From Segatella albensis DSM 11370 = JCM 12258 (lineage in GTDB: Bacteria > Bacteroidota > Bacteroidia > Bacteroidales > Bacteroidaceae), in NCBI RefSeq assembly GCF_000426565.1, contig NZ_AUFP01000005.1:1-64000 (forward strand): a DNA stretch of 64,000 bases. The letters are read 5' to 3'. Made by a program: the position numbers and the translations under genes. This document shows, piece by piece, positions 25,671 through 35,275 of the stretch. Every line of letters begins with the position of its first letter. Within the stretch, counting starts at the first letter, position 1. A model generated the notes under the pieces. The model ran no database searches. It saw nothing but the letters and a program-made list of their open reading frames with translations, and was not told the origin of the DNA.

Positions 25671-27158
25671 TTATAGCTTCAACTTTTTCTTCGTTCCTTT
25701 ACTCTCATTTCCTACGCGATCGAGAGCCGTCACCACATACGTATATTGAGTCTTCCCATCCACATACGGCAGTTTAACAGGTATGTCGTAAGTAACTTTC
25801 ACGATCTTCGAAGGATCTTCGAGGTTCACCCTCTCCCCCTTTACGAATCGATAAACCACATATTTGTTAGCCTCTTCGCCCCACTTCTTCGCCTTAGGAG
25901 CCTTCCAGAACAGCATAGGCCCATCGATCGTCCATACCATCTTCACCTTTTTAGGAGCCTTAGGAGCCTTATTATCGAGAAACGGCATCTCCGGAGTAAG
26001 AGCCGGATATCTCCAATAATCCTCTCGGAGAACCGTACCATAGTTGCCCGGATTGTCTACGGCAACCTTTGCATACCACAACACGCTACCCTTGACATTT
26101 CTCATCTGCTTATGCAGACGATGCTTGGCCGGAAGTTGATGACTTTGCGGATTCTTCGGGTCAGCATATTTTACGGTACGCTCCACATCCTCTCCGATAT
26201 AGAGCGGACGATTAGCCGCATGCCTATTCCACCAATTTATCAACGTAGCATAATCAGCCGTAGGATGCCCGATCTGCCAATACAACTGAGGGACACAATA
26301 ATCAATCCATCCGTTGTTTACCCATTTGAGCACGTCGGCATACAAATCGTCATAATTCTGCAAGCCCTTGGTATCAGAACCGTTAGGATCATTCCTCTTG
26401 TTGCGATAGATACCAAAAGGACTAATACCAAACTTCACCCAAGGTTTCAGTCGATGTATCGTCTCGGAAGCCTGTTTGATGAACACATCTACGTTGTCTC
26501 GACGCCAATCCCCGATATTACCAAAGCCATGAGGATCGCAACGGAACTGGGCCTCGTCGGGGATAACCTGTCCGGGAGCCGGATAAGGATAGAAATAATC
26601 ATCCATGTGTAGACCATCGATGTCGTATCTGCTCACAATATCACTTATTACCCGACAGATATAATCTCGGTTCTCTTGTAATGCCGGATTCAAGATGTAG
26701 AGTCCATCGTAAGCGAAGACATTTTGTGGATGAGTTATAGCGACATGATCGTTGGCCAACACATTTGTGGTCTTGGTCTTGGCGCGGAAAGGATTGATCC
26801 AGGCATGCAACTCCATACCTCTTTTGTGACATGCCTCAATCATCCATTGTAGTGGGTCCCAATAAGGTACAGGAGCCTTACCTTGTTGACCTGTAAGGAA
26901 TTTACTCCAAGGTTCCAGTTTACTCGGATAGAAGGCATCACACTCCGTACGCACCTGAAAGATGATGGCATTAACACCATCTTTCTGCAATTCATCAAGT
27001 TGATAGGTCAACGTTCTCTGAATCTGGTCGCGAGACAGTCCTTGGAATTGTCCGTTCACATTCTGAATCCAGGCCCCGCGGAATTCTCGCTTCACCTGAG
27101 CCTGAGCTTGCCATACCGCAAGCATCATTATTAGGGCTAAGATTATCTTCTTCATCAT
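25671..27158 (-). CDS. GHL10 (DUF187) family glycoside hydrolase with C-terminal Fn3-like domain
   Basis: A 495-residue secreted protein: signal peptide (MMKKIILALIMMLAVWQAQA), then a TIM-barrel of the glycosyl-hydrolase-like 10 family (EFRGAWIQNVNG, NAIIFQVRTECDAFYPSKLE, HAWINPFRAK, DGLHMDDYFYPYP, FGISPFGIYRNKRNDP, WIDYCVPQLYWQIG), and a beta-sandwich from about residue 395 (Fn3-like). The family is probably active on peptidoglycan or another envelope glycan; substrate not shown here. Its promoter overlaps the end of the DUF2752 gene. Confidence 0.85.
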   Translation of the reverse strand: MMKKIILALIMMLAVWQAQAQVKREFRGAWIQNVNGQFQGLSRDQIQRTLTYQLDELQKDGVNAIIFQVRTECDAFYPSKLEPWSKFLTGQQGKAPVPYWDPLQWMIEACHKRGMELHAWINPFRAKTKTTNVLANDHVAITHPQNVFAYDGLYILNPALQENRDYICRVISDIVSRYDIDGLHMDDYFYPYPAPGQVIPDEAQFRCDPHGFGNIGDWRRDNVDVFIKQASETIHRLKPWVKFGISPFGIYRNKRNDPNGSDTKGLQNYDDLYADVLKWVNNGWIDYCVPQLYWQIGHPTADYATLINWWNRHAANRPLYIGEDVERTVKYADPKNPQSHQLPAKHRLHKQMRNVKGSVLWYAKVAVDNPGNYGTVLREDYWRYPALTPEMPFLDNKAPKAPKKVKMVWTIDGPMLFWKAPKAKKWGEEANKYVVYRFVKGERVNLEDPSKIVKVTYDIPVKLPYVDGKTQYTYVVTALDRVGNESKGTKKKLKL

Positions 27159-27179
27159 AGTCTTTGATTTTTATATACT

Positions 27180-27557
27180 TCATGCGCAAAGATACAAAAT
27201 ATTTCGAATAAAGAGCCATACTACCATCGTTATTAGATAGAAAGCGAAGACAAACCGATTTTCCACCACTCTACTCAGTTGTCTTCTCCTTTTGCTAGGC
27301 TGCATAACAATCCTCAGCATTACTAGTACGAGATATGGCAGAGCTAACACGAGATAATAGTTATGGACGATGGCTTGTATCGGATGACCCAAAAGAATGT
27401 CGTGGAGAAATCGTTGGCTACCACAAAACGGACAGTTCCACCCCGTAATCCTTCGGAAAGGACATAGAGGCATCCATCCGCATTCTACTGGATCTATATA
27501 AGTATAAACCGCTAATATCAGAAATACGATTATTGCAATCAGCCACTTTTTCTTCAT
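27180..27557 (-). CDS. DUF2752 family membrane protein
   Basis: A 125-residue membrane protein with the DUF2752 signature: CPFRRITGWNCPFCGSQR near residue 32, then HDILLGHPIQAIVHNYYL and further TM segments (about 3-20, 65-85, 102-122). Function unknown. The ATG at 27557 is chosen because a reverse-strand TATCTTTG lies just upstream (27578-27585); longer starts would begin upstream of it. Confidence 0.8.
   Translation of the reverse strand: MKKKWLIAIIVFLILAVYTYIDPVECGWMPLCPFRRITGWNCPFCGSQRFLHDILLGHPIQAIVHNYYLVLALPYLVLVMLRIVMQPSKRRRQLSRVVENRFVFAFYLITMVVWLFIRNILYLCA
27187..27194 (-). promoter_or_regulatory. -7 promoter box for the GHL10 gene
   Basis: CAAAGATA on plus, inside the last codons of the DUF2752 gene and 29 bp before the GHL10 start. 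Confidence 0.5.
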
Positions 27558-27577
27558 CTTTATATGGATATCTCCTG

Positions 27578-27615
27578 CAAAGATACTAAAAATCAACAAA
27601 TAATTCGTAACTTTG
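27578..27615. promoter_or_regulatory. divergent promoter pair (DUF2752 / uraA)
   Basis: Reverse TATCTTTG at 27578-27585 and forward TAACTTTG at 27608-27615, back to back in a 91-bp gap. Confidence 0.6.
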
Positions 27616-27648
27616 CATTCTAGAACTACAGAAAGCATTAAAGAAATT

Positions 27649-28854
27649 ATGAAAATCAGTAATTCCCCTACTACAGAACTGTCTCCTTTCAAGAGTACTC
27701 TTGTAGGCATTCAGTTTCTTTTCGTAGCCTTTGGAGCTACCGTTCTAGTACCATTACTTATTGGTCTGTCGCCTGCTACAGCCTTATTTACAGCTGGTAT
27801 CGGCACGTTTGTATTCCATCTTGTGACGGGTGGTAAGGTTCCCATCTTCTTAGGCTCATCCTTTGCCTTCATCGCTCCTATCATCTCAGCTAGTAAACAT
27901 TGGGGACTCCAAGGTGCAATAGCAGGACTCGTGGGTGTGGCCTTGGTATATTTTGTCATGAGCATCCTCGTGAAATGGCAAGAACGCAAGTTGCTCGACA
28001 AACTCTTTCCTCCTGTCGTCATCGGACCTGTCATCATCCTTATCGGTCTTTCGCTCTCCGGAAGTGCTGTAGATATGGCCAAAACAAATTGGCTACTGGC
28101 TTTCGCATCTTTACTCACAGCCATTCTCATTCTTACGTTGGGAAAAGGGCTCCTCAAACTCGTCCCTATCATCGGAGGCGTCGTCGTGGGATTTATCGTT
28201 GCCCTCGCCATGGGAGAAGTTGACTTGCATGTTGTGGCTGAGGCTTCGTGGTTCTCGATACCGTTCCATCTCGACACGATAGAGCATTTCGAGTGGGCTC
28301 CTTTCTTATATATGATTCCTGTTGCGATAGCTCCTGTCATCGAACATATCGGAGATGTATATACCGTAGGGGCCGTTGCCGAGAAGGACTTTGTGAAAGA
28401 TCCCGGTCTTCATCGGACGATGTTAGGCGACGGACTTGCTTGTCTCGTTTCTGCATTCTTGGGTGGTCCTCCTGAGACTACATATTCCGAGGTTACGGGA
28501 GCTATGTCGATTACAAAGATCACAAGTCCTCGCATTATCCGTATTTCTGCGGCTACGGCTATCGTCTTCTCTGTGATCGGAAAACTTAGTGCTCTGCTAC
28601 AAAGTATTCCTCAGGCTGTACTGGGTGGTATCATGTTGTTGCTCTTCGGTACTATCGCTAATGTGGGTATTCAGACGTTTGTACGCAACAAGGTAGATGT
28701 AAGTGAGACAAGGAATGTGATCATTAGTTCGGTCATGCTGACCATGGGACTGGGTGGAGCCATACTTTCATCGGGCAACTTTGCGATATCGGGTATCGGA
28801 CTTTCTGCCGTCGTCGGAATCATCCTAAACTTGGTCCTTCCGAAGAAAAGGTAA
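27649..28854 (+). CDS. uraA: NCS2-family uracil permease
   Basis: A 401-residue inner-membrane nucleobase transporter of 14-TM design. Marks: QFLFVAFGATVLVPLLIGL, GSSFAFIAPIISA, VIGPVIILIGLSLS, and the NCS2 signature region PPETTYSEVTGAMSITK. It imports uracil with protons by family analogy. Starts upstream of the ATG at 27649 would lie inside the promoter. No pyrimidine genes are adjacent. Confidence 0.88.
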   Translation: MKISNSPTTELSPFKSTLVGIQFLFVAFGATVLVPLLIGLSPATALFTAGIGTFVFHLVTGGKVPIFLGSSFAFIAPIISASKHWGLQGAIAGLVGVALVYFVMSILVKWQERKLLDKLFPPVVIGPVIILIGLSLSGSAVDMAKTNWLLAFASLLTAILILTLGKGLLKLVPIIGGVVVGFIVALAMGEVDLHVVAEASWFSIPFHLDTIEHFEWAPFLYMIPVAIAPVIEHIGDVYTVGAVAEKDFVKDPGLHRTMLGDGLACLVSAFLGGPPETTYSEVTGAMSITKITSPRIIRISAATAIVFSVIGKLSALLQSIPQAVLGGIMLLLFGTIANVGIQTFVRNKVDVSETRNVIISSVMLTMGLGGAILSSGNFAISGIGLSAVVGIILNLVLPKKR

Positions 28855-29005
28855 AAACGCAATTTCGGTGAGCTATAAGCAAATTTTCGAGATGCTTACG
28901 CATTCCTAATTATATTTTAACGCAATCGATTTCACTAAATAATGTTAAAAAACTCTATTGTGTGGGTACACAATTAAGAATTGATAAAAAAAAGCACATT
29001 AAAAA

Positions 29006-29036
29006 TTTGGTAAATAAAAAAAAAGATATACCTTTG
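29006..29036 (+). promoter_or_regulatory. promoter of the small RNA unit
   Basis: TTTG (29006-29009) and TACCTTTG (29029-29036) with 19-bp spacing, one of the clearest Bacteroidota promoters in the window, yet no ORF follows. Confidence 0.65.
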
Positions 29037-29042
29037 TGACTG

Positions 29043-29132
29043 TTATCCTGAAAACAATCTTTTTACCTTAAAAAAAACTAATACCTATTGAAGATTTGGA
29101 GCGGTCGACTGTGAAGTCCATCGCTTTTTTTG
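29043..29132 (+). ncRNA. candidate small RNA or rplU leader with intrinsic terminator
   Basis: A unit of about 90 nt bounded by a strong promoter and a terminator (29100-29132: AGCGGTCGACT, GTGA tetraloop, AGTCCATCGCT, one mismatch, then seven T). It holds no ORF of use. It lies directly upstream of the separate rplU promoter. Promoter-to-terminator RNAs of this kind near ribosomal protein genes have been described in Bacteroidales (Bacteroidales-1 motif); whether this one belongs to that family I cannot tell. Confidence 0.55.
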
Positions 29133-29212
29133 TATACACCCCCCAAAAAGCTAATTAATCTTAAAATACACATTTTATAGCATAAAAGAGACAATAAGTG
29201 AAAGATATTTTG

Positions 29213-29220
29213 TAAATTTG
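29213..29220 (+). promoter_or_regulatory. -7 promoter box for rplU-rpmA
   Basis: TAAATTTG, giving an rplU leader of about 75 nt with CCGTTTGGGCTCG and GGCAACCGCCAATCGCC hairpin-forming stretches. Confidence 0.5.
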
Positions 29221-29302
29221 CAGCCGATTTAGTCCGTTTGGGCTCGAATAAGTATTGGCAACCGCCAATCGCCTAGCGGAAAAACCCGTTTAATAAATTA
29301 AA

Positions 29303-29620
29303 ATGTACGCAATTGTAGAAATTAACGGTCAGCAGTTCAAGGCTGAGGAAGGTAAGAAGCTTTTCGTACACCACCTCAAAGATGTAGAAGCTGGTAAGAC
29401 TGTTGAGTTTGACAAAGTACTTCTCGTAGACAACGAGGGTAATGTCACAGTTGGTGCCCCTACTGTAAATGGAGCAAAGGTAGTAGTAGAAGTTGTGAAC
29501 CCACTCGTAAAGGGTGACAAGGTTATCGTCTTCAAGATGAAGCGCCGCAAGGACTATCGCAAGAAGAACGGTCATCGTTCACAGTTCACAGAAGTTGAAG
29601 TTAAACAAGTAATCGCTTAA
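29303..29620 (+). CDS. rplU: 50S ribosomal protein L21
   Basis: A 105-residue protein: [20 protein letters not shown] at the N-terminus and [20 protein letters not shown] at the C-terminus are L21 hallmarks. It binds 23S rRNA. It is 14 bp upstream of rpmA, the usual pair. Confidence 0.97.
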   Translation: MYAIVEINGQQFKAEEGKKLFVHHLKDVEAGKTVEFDKVLLVDNEGNVTVGAPTVNGAKVVVEVVNPLVKGDKVIVFKMKRRKDYRKKNGHRSQFTEVEVKQVIA

Positions 29621-29634
29621 AATCGGAGGTAATT

Positions 29635-29925
29635 ATGGCACATAAAAAAGGTGTAGGTAGTTCAAAGAACGGCCGTGAATCAGCAGCTCAGAGATTAGGC
29701 GTTAAGATTTGGGGTGGTCAGAAAATCGTAGCTGGTAACATCATCGTTCGTCAGCGCGGTAACAAGCACTTCCCAGGTGAGAATGTAGCACAGGGTAAAG
29801 ACGATACTCTTTACGCTCTTACAGATGGTATTGTATACTTCCACAAGGGTCGCAAGGACAAGAGTACTGTTTCTGTACTTTCACCAGAAGCTTACGCTGA
29901 AAAAACAAAGAAAGCTGAAGCTTAA
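29635..29925 (+). CDS. rpmA: 50S ribosomal protein L27
   Basis: [20 protein letters not shown] and LGVKIWGGQ, then [18 protein letters not shown], are L27 hallmarks. At 96 residues it is slightly longer than the usual 85-90, with a Lys/Ala/Glu-rich tail. A Shine-Dalgarno-like GGAGG lies 8 bp before the ATG, unusual among genes here. A terminator follows. Confidence 0.97.
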   Translation: MAHKKGVGSSKNGRESAAQRLGVKIWGGQKIVAGNIIVRQRGNKHFPGENVAQGKDDTLYALTDGIVYFHKGRKDKSTVSVLSPEAYAEKTKKAEA

Positions 29926-29959
29926 ATTATAAAATCAAAACTTATTCCAAACAAACATA

Positions 29960-29990
29960 GAAGCCTATCCTCACCAAGGATAGGCTTTCT
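29960..29990 (+). terminator. terminator after rpmA
   Basis: AAGCCTATCCT and AGGATAGGCTT form an 11-bp stem followed by TCTGC; the T-tract is short. Confidence 0.65.
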
Positions 29991-30098
29991 GCTATTTATA
30001 TATTTCCATTCCCTCAACATTCTAGTCTACCTTTTATTATTGCCCCTTCTTTTTCTCGTTTTTTTCCTTCTTCTTTCTCGTATATCAATTAATTTTAT

Positions 30099-30106
30099 TA
30101 ATTTTG
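30099..30106 (+). promoter_or_regulatory. -7 promoter box for serS
   Basis: TAATTTTG, 37 bp upstream of the ATG at 30144. Confidence 0.5.
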
Positions 30107-30143
30107 CGTCTTAGATAGTAAAATTTAAAATCAGATATTAAGT

Positions 30144-31436
30144 ATGCTTACACTTAAACTCATTAGTGAAGAGACCGAACGCGTAATTAAAGGTCTTGAG
30201 AAGAAGCATTTCGATGGCGCTCGTGAAGCCATTGAGAAAGTACTGGAATTCGACAAAATCCGTCGAGAAGCTCAACAAAAGTTAGATGCAAACAAGCAGC
30301 AACAGAATCAGCTTTCCAAGCAAATTGGTGGCCTGATGAAAGAAGGTAAGAAAGAGGAAGCTAACAAAATAAAAGAAGAAGTTGCTCAGTTAAAAGCTGC
30401 TGACAAAGCCCTTGAAGAGATTATGGACAAGGCTCAGGCAGACATGACCCACCAACTTCTCGATATTCCTAACATTCCAAATGATGACGTTCCAGAAGGT
30501 AAGGACGCATCAAGCAACGTTGTTATCAAGGAAGATATCAGCAATTTGCCAAACCTTGGCGACGATGCTCTTTGCCATTGGGATTTGCTCAAGAAATTCA
30601 ATCTTGTAGATTTCGACCTTGGTGTTAAGATTACAGGTGCAGGATTCCCTGTTTATATCGGTAAGATGGCTCGTTTCCAGCGTGCACTTGAGGCTTTCTT
30701 CCTCGATGAAGCTCGCAAGTCTGGATATGTAGAGATTCAACCTCCATATGTTGTCAATGAAGCTTCTGGTTATGGCACAGGTCAGTTACCTGATAAGGAA
30801 GGACAGATGTATCATGCTAATCTGGACAATCTATTCCTCATCCCTACCGCTGAAGTTCCTGTAACCAACATCTTCCGCGATGAGATTCTTGATGAGAAAG
30901 ACCTTCCTATCAAGCGTTGTGCATATTCTGCATGTTTCCGTCGCGAGGCAGGTAGCTATGGCAAGGATGTTCGTGGACTTAACCGTCTACACCAGTTCGA
31001 TAAGGTTGAAATCGTACGTATCGATACTCCAGAACACTCTTACACATCATGGCATGAGATGCTCGACCACGTAGAAGGTCTGCTCAAGAAGTTGGAGTTG
31101 CCATATCATTTGTTACTCCTTTGTGGTGGTGACATGAGTTTCACTTCAAGTATCTGCGTTGACTTCGAAACCTATTCAGCAGCACAGAAGCGTTGGCTCG
31201 AGGTTTCTTCTGTTTCTAACTTCGAGAGCTATCAGGCTAATCGTCTCCATTGCCGTTATCGCCATGCAGATGACAAGAAGATTGAACTTTGCCACACCCT
31301 CAACGGTTCTGCATTAGCACTTCCACGTATTGTCGCAACAATCCTCGAGAACAATCAGACACCAGAAGGTATCCGTGTACCAAAGGTTCTCGTACCATAC
31401 TGTGGTTTCGAGATGCTCGACGACAAGATGGACTAA
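30144..31436 (+). CDS. serS: seryl-tRNA synthetase
   Basis: A 430-residue class II synthetase. The N-terminal coiled-coil arm (about 25-110, KLDANKQQQNQLSKQIGGLM) binds the tRNA long arm. Class II motif 2 is FRREAGSYGKDVRGL, and motif 3 is NGSALALPRIVATILEN. It charges tRNA-Ser. A hairpin follows. Confidence 0.97.
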   Translation: MLTLKLISEETERVIKGLEKKHFDGAREAIEKVLEFDKIRREAQQKLDANKQQQNQLSKQIGGLMKEGKKEEANKIKEEVAQLKAADKALEEIMDKAQADMTHQLLDIPNIPNDDVPEGKDASSNVVIKEDISNLPNLGDDALCHWDLLKKFNLVDFDLGVKITGAGFPVYIGKMARFQRALEAFFLDEARKSGYVEIQPPYVVNEASGYGTGQLPDKEGQMYHANLDNLFLIPTAEVPVTNIFRDEILDEKDLPIKRCAYSACFRREAGSYGKDVRGLNRLHQFDKVEIVRIDTPEHSYTSWHEMLDHVEGLLKKLELPYHLLLLCGGDMSFTSSICVDFETYSAAQKRWLEVSSVSNFESYQANRLHCRYRHADDKKIELCHTLNGSALALPRIVATILENNQTPEGIRVPKVLVPYCGFEMLDDKMD

Positions 31437-31445
31437 AACATATAA

Positions 31446-31495
31446 AAGTTCAGAGATTCCATTTCCAAACCTTGGATCTCTGAACTTACCTTTTA
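31446..31495 (+). terminator. terminator-like hairpin after serS
   Basis: AAGTTCAGAGAT..CC and GG.ATCTCTGAACTT form a stem of about 14 bp followed by ACCTTTTAT. Confidence 0.6.
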
Positions 31496-31578
31496 TACAT
31501 CAAGAATGTATTTCCCTTTTTGACGCAAACACTACTCCAAGTATAGTATTCCATAAAACACCATAAAGAACTAATATC

Positions 31579-33924
31579 ATGAACAAGATCCTTAGTAAAG
31601 AACAATTTTCCGAGAAAGTATTCTGCATGGAAGTAGAAGCTCCTCTCATCGCCCATAGCTGTCGACCGGGTAATTTCATTATCGTACGTGTTGACAAGAA
31701 CAGCGAACGTGTACCCTACACCATAGCCAAGTCTGATGACAAAAAAGGAACTATCACACTTGTGATACAGGAAGTAGGTCTTTCTTCTACGAAATTCTGC
31801 AAACTCAATGTCGGCGACTCTGTACTCGACATTGTAGGTCCTCTGGGAAATGCTTCGCATATCGAAAATTACGGTACAGTAATCTGTGCTGGTGGCGGTA
31901 TCGGTATAGCTGCTATCCTCCCTATTCTCACAGCCCTTAAAAAGGCGGGAAACAAGATCATCTCAGTACTTGCCGGAAGAACCAAGGAACTTGTAATCAT
32001 GATAGATGATGTACGCGAATACTCCGACGAAGTCATCATCATGACCGATGACGGAAGTCTTGGCGAAAAAGGTGTCGTTACGCAAGGTGTGGAAAAAGTA
32101 ATCCAACGTGAACATGTCGACAAAGTATTGGCTATCGGACCACCAGTAATGATGAAGTTCACCTCAATACTTGCCCACAAATACGGAATTCCTAACGAAG
32201 TATCACTCAATACTATCATGGTTGATGGTACAGGAATGTGTGGAGCCTGTCGACTTACTATTGGTGGAAAGACCAAATTCGTATGCATCGACGGTCCTGA
32301 ATTTGACGGAGACCTTGTAGATTGGGACGAGATGTTCAAACGTATGGGAACTTTCAAAAATGTAGAGCGCGAAGAGATGAATCACTACTCCGACCATATC
32401 TGTTCTACAACTGATATACAGTCACGAACAGGTGTAGAAGATGTTGTAACGGACAACGATTCAGACGCAGATTCCATCGAAGTTCTCACAGACCGTAACT
32501 CCGAATGGCGCAACAACTTACGAAGTTTGATGAAACCAAAGGAGCGAATGGCAATTCCACGTGTACAGATGCCTGAATTAGACGCAACCTATCGAGCAAC
32601 CACCCGATTAGAGGAAGTCAACAAGGGACTCACCAAAGAGATGGCTGTAACCGAAGCACATCGTTGTCTCGACTGCGCTCATCCAACATGCGTTGAGGGA
32701 TGTCCCGTAAACATCAACATCCCATCATTCATCAAGAATATTGAGCGCGGGCAGTTTCTTGCAGCAGCCAAGGTTCTCAAGAACACCTCTGCTCTTCCGG
32801 CAGTTTGCGGACGCGTATGTCCACAGGAAAAACAATGTGAGAGCCAATGCATCCATCTCAAGATGAACAAGCCTGCCGTGGCCATAGGCTATCTGGAGCG
32901 CTTCGCGGCCGACTATGAGCGAGAAAACGGAAAGACCGCGCTACCTAAGATTGCTCCATCCAATGGCATCAAGGTAGCAGTCATAGGCTCAGGTCCATCC
33001 GGATTAAGTTTTGCAGGCGATATGGTAAAACGTGGATTTGAGGTATATGTATTCGAAGCCCTTCACGAAATAGGTGGAGTATTGAAATACGGAATACCAG
33101 AATTCCGACTTCCTAACAAGATCGTAGATGTTGAAATCGACAACCTTCGTAAGATGGGAGTACACTTTCAAACCGACTGCATAGTAGGCAAAACCATCAA
33201 AATCAAGGATTTAGAGCGTCAGGGATTCCGCGGATTCTTCGTAGGTTCAGGTGCAGGACTACCCAACTTCATGGGTATTCCCGGAGAAAACTACATTAAT
33301 ATCATGAGCAGTAACGAGTATCTTACACGTGTCAACCTCATGGATGCCGCCAACCCCAAGACCGATACGCCAATCAATATTGGTAAGAAAGTACTCGTCG
33401 TAGGTGGTGGCAATACAGCTATGGACTCTTGCCGTACAGCCAAGCGACTAGGAGCCGACGTAACACTTGTCTACAGACGAAGCGAAGCCGAGATGCCAGC
33501 ACGCCTCGAAGAAGTAAAGCATGCAAAAGAAGAAGGTATACATTTCTTGACATTACATAATCCAAAAGAATATCTGGCCGATGAAAACGGCTGTGTGTCA
33601 GCAGTTGTGCTCGAAGAAATGGCATTAGGCGAACCTGACGCCAGCGGACGCAGACGTCCAGAGCCTACGGGAAACACCCAGACCCTTAGTTGCGACCAAG
33701 TTATCGTAGCCGTAGGAGTAAGTCCTAACCCACTAGTACCTAAATCAATAGAAGGTATCAAACTAGGTAGGAAGAACACGATAGTCGTAGACGACAATAT
33801 GCAGAGTAACATCAAGAATCTGTATGCCGGAGGCGACATTGTGCGCGGAGGTGCCACCGTAATCCTCGCTATGGGCGACGGTCGTCGAGCAGCAGCCAGC
33901 ATGGCACGAAAATTAATTGAATAA
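31579..33924 (+). CDS. PyrK-like FAD/NAD/2Fe-2S domain fused to GltD-like NADPH-dependent oxidoreductase
   Basis: A 781-residue fusion. Residues 1-280 are a ferredoxin-reductase/PyrK-like part: FAD segment RVPYTIAKSDD, NAD site CAGGGIGIAAILPIL, and the [2Fe-2S] Cys set in GTGMCGACRLTIGG..KFVC. Residues 330-781 are GltD-like: Cys sites CLDCAHPTCVEGCPVN and CGRVCPQEKQCESQC for [4Fe-4S] clusters, then FAD loop GSGPSGLSFAGDMVKRG and NADPH loop GGGNTAMDSCRTAKRLG. The two halves match NfnA and NfnB, so electron bifurcation between NADH, ferredoxin and NADPH is a fair inference. Annotated fusions of this kind are widespread in Bacteroidales. Confidence 0.88.
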   Translation: MNKILSKEQFSEKVFCMEVEAPLIAHSCRPGNFIIVRVDKNSERVPYTIAKSDDKKGTITLVIQEVGLSSTKFCKLNVGDSVLDIVGPLGNASHIENYGTVICAGGGIGIAAILPILTALKKAGNKIISVLAGRTKELVIMIDDVREYSDEVIIMTDDGSLGEKGVVTQGVEKVIQREHVDKVLAIGPPVMMKFTSILAHKYGIPNEVSLNTIMVDGTGMCGACRLTIGGKTKFVCIDGPEFDGDLVDWDEMFKRMGTFKNVEREEMNHYSDHICSTTDIQSRTGVEDVVTDNDSDADSIEVLTDRNSEWRNNLRSLMKPKERMAIPRVQMPELDATYRATTRLEEVNKGLTKEMAVTEAHRCLDCAHPTCVEGCPVNINIPSFIKNIERGQFLAAAKVLKNTSALPAVCGRVCPQEKQCESQCIHLKMNKPAVAIGYLERFAADYERENGKTALPKIAPSNGIKVAVIGSGPSGLSFAGDMVKRGFEVYVFEALHEIGGVLKYGIPEFRLPNKIVDVEIDNLRKMGVHFQTDCIVGKTIKIKDLERQGFRGFFVGSGAGLPNFMGIPGENYINIMSSNEYLTRVNLMDAANPKTDTPINIGKKVLVVGGGNTAMDSCRTAKRLGADVTLVYRRSEAEMPARLEEVKHAKEEGIHFLTLHNPKEYLADENGCVSAVVLEEMALGEPDASGRRRPEPTGNTQTLSCDQVIVAVGVSPNPLVPKSIEGIKLGRKNTIVVDDNMQSNIKNLYAGGDIVRGGATVILAMGDGRRAAASMARKLIE

Positions 33925-33925
33925 A

Positions 33926-34294
33926 ATGAACGGAATTTACACAATTATCCTGCTCGTCATGAGCAACATCTTTATGACATTAGCCTGGTACGGGCATCTT
34001 AAACTACAGCAGACAGGGGTCAGCACACATTGGCCCCTAATAGGTGTTATCCTATTCTCATGGTGTATCGCCTTCTTGGAGTATTGCTGTCAGGTACCAG
34101 CCAACCGCATTGGTTTCCATGACAACGGAGGTCCCTTCTCATTAGTACAGCTCAAAGTAATACAAGAATGTATCTCACTCGTTGTTTTCACAGTTATAGC
34201 AGGAGTCATGTTCCAAGGCGAATCCTTACATTGGAATCACGCACTTGCTTTTCTCTGTCTTATAGCAGCAGTATATCTGGTTTTCTTGAAATAA
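33926..34294 (+). CDS. DUF486 (DMT-like) small membrane protein
   Basis: A 122-residue protein with four TM segments and the DUF486 marks ILLVMSNIFMTLAWYGHLK and AFLEYCCQVPANRIG. Function unknown; related to the drug/metabolite transporter fold. The ATG is one base after the stop of the fusion gene, so it is coupled to it. Confidence 0.85.
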   Translation: MNGIYTIILLVMSNIFMTLAWYGHLKLQQTGVSTHWPLIGVILFSWCIAFLEYCCQVPANRIGFHDNGGPFSLVQLKVIQECISLVVFTVIAGVMFQGESLHWNHALAFLCLIAAVYLVFLK

Positions 34295-34341
34295 GTAGTT
34301 AAATAGTCTAAAAACTTTTTGCGACACAATTTATTTCTTTG

Positions 34342-34349
34342 TATATTTG
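34342..34349 (+). promoter_or_regulatory. -7 promoter box
   Basis: TATATTTG about 52 bp upstream of the ATG at 34402. Confidence 0.5.
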
Positions 34350-34401
34350 TATGTAGAATATATAAGCGAAAACAAGAATACTAACCAAAAAAGAGAAGAA
34401 A

Positions 34402-35274
34402 ATGAGCAAACATTTTGAAGAATCAGAACTAATAATAAATACAGATGGCAGTTGTTTCCATCTACATATACGCCCAGACCAATTGGCCGACAAAATAATC
34501 CTTGTAGGTGACCCAGGCAGAGTATCCCTTGTAGCATCACATTTTAATAATATAGAATGCGAAGTAGAAAGCCGAGAGTTCCATACCATTACAGGAACTT
34601 TCAAAGACAAGCGTATCACCGTGGTAAGTACAGGTATCGGATGCGATAATATCGATATCGTTGTCAACGAACTTGATGCACTCAAGAATATCGACTTAAA
34701 GACTCGTGAATTGAAACCAGATTTCCATCAACTCAATATTGTGCGCATAGGAACATGTGGCGGTCTTCAGCCAAACACCCCTACAGGCACATTTATTGCC
34801 AGCGTGAAGAGTATAGGTTTCGATGGCCTGCTCAACTTCTACGCAAATCGTGACAAAGCTAGTGACCTCGACTTCGAGAAACACTTCAAAGATCACATAG
34901 GCTGGAATCTTCACATGGGAAATCCATATTGCATCGATAACGATCCTGAACTTTTGGAACGCATCGCACAAACCGATATGGTACATGGTGTGACCATCGC
35001 TTGTGGCGGATTCTATGGTCCACAAGGTCGAGAGTTGCGTCTTCCTTTGGCTGACCCTAACCTTAACGAAAAGATTGAAAGTTTTGAATATAAAGGCTTG
35101 AGAATCACCAACTTCGAGATGGAGAGTTCTGCGCTTGCCGGACTTAGCAAACTTATGGGACATAAGGCCCTCACTTGCTGCATGGTTATCGCCAACCGCA
35201 GAGCTAAGAAAGCCAATGCTAACTACAAGAACAACATCGACAGTTTGATAACAAAAGTACTTGAGCGAATCTAA
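34402..35274 (+). CDS. nucleoside phosphorylase (uridine phosphorylase-like)
   Basis: A 290-residue member of the PNP/UDP superfamily: DKIILVGDPGRVSLVASHF (phosphate site), STGIGCDNIDIVVNEL, IVRIGTCGGLQPNTPTG, and ITNFEMESSALAGLSKLMGH (ribose/base site with EMES). It splits nucleosides with phosphate; uridine is most likely, but the base specificity is not certain. Its stop is one base before the mnmE ATG. Confidence 0.85.
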   Translation: MSKHFEESELIINTDGSCFHLHIRPDQLADKIILVGDPGRVSLVASHFNNIECEVESREFHTITGTFKDKRITVVSTGIGCDNIDIVVNELDALKNIDLKTRELKPDFHQLNIVRIGTCGGLQPNTPTGTFIASVKSIGFDGLLNFYANRDKASDLDFEKHFKDHIGWNLHMGNPYCIDNDPELLERIAQTDMVHGVTIACGGFYGPQGRELRLPLADPNLNEKIESFEYKGLRITNFEMESSALAGLSKLMGHKALTCCMVIANRRAKKANANYKNNIDSLITKVLERI

Positions 35275-35275
35275 A

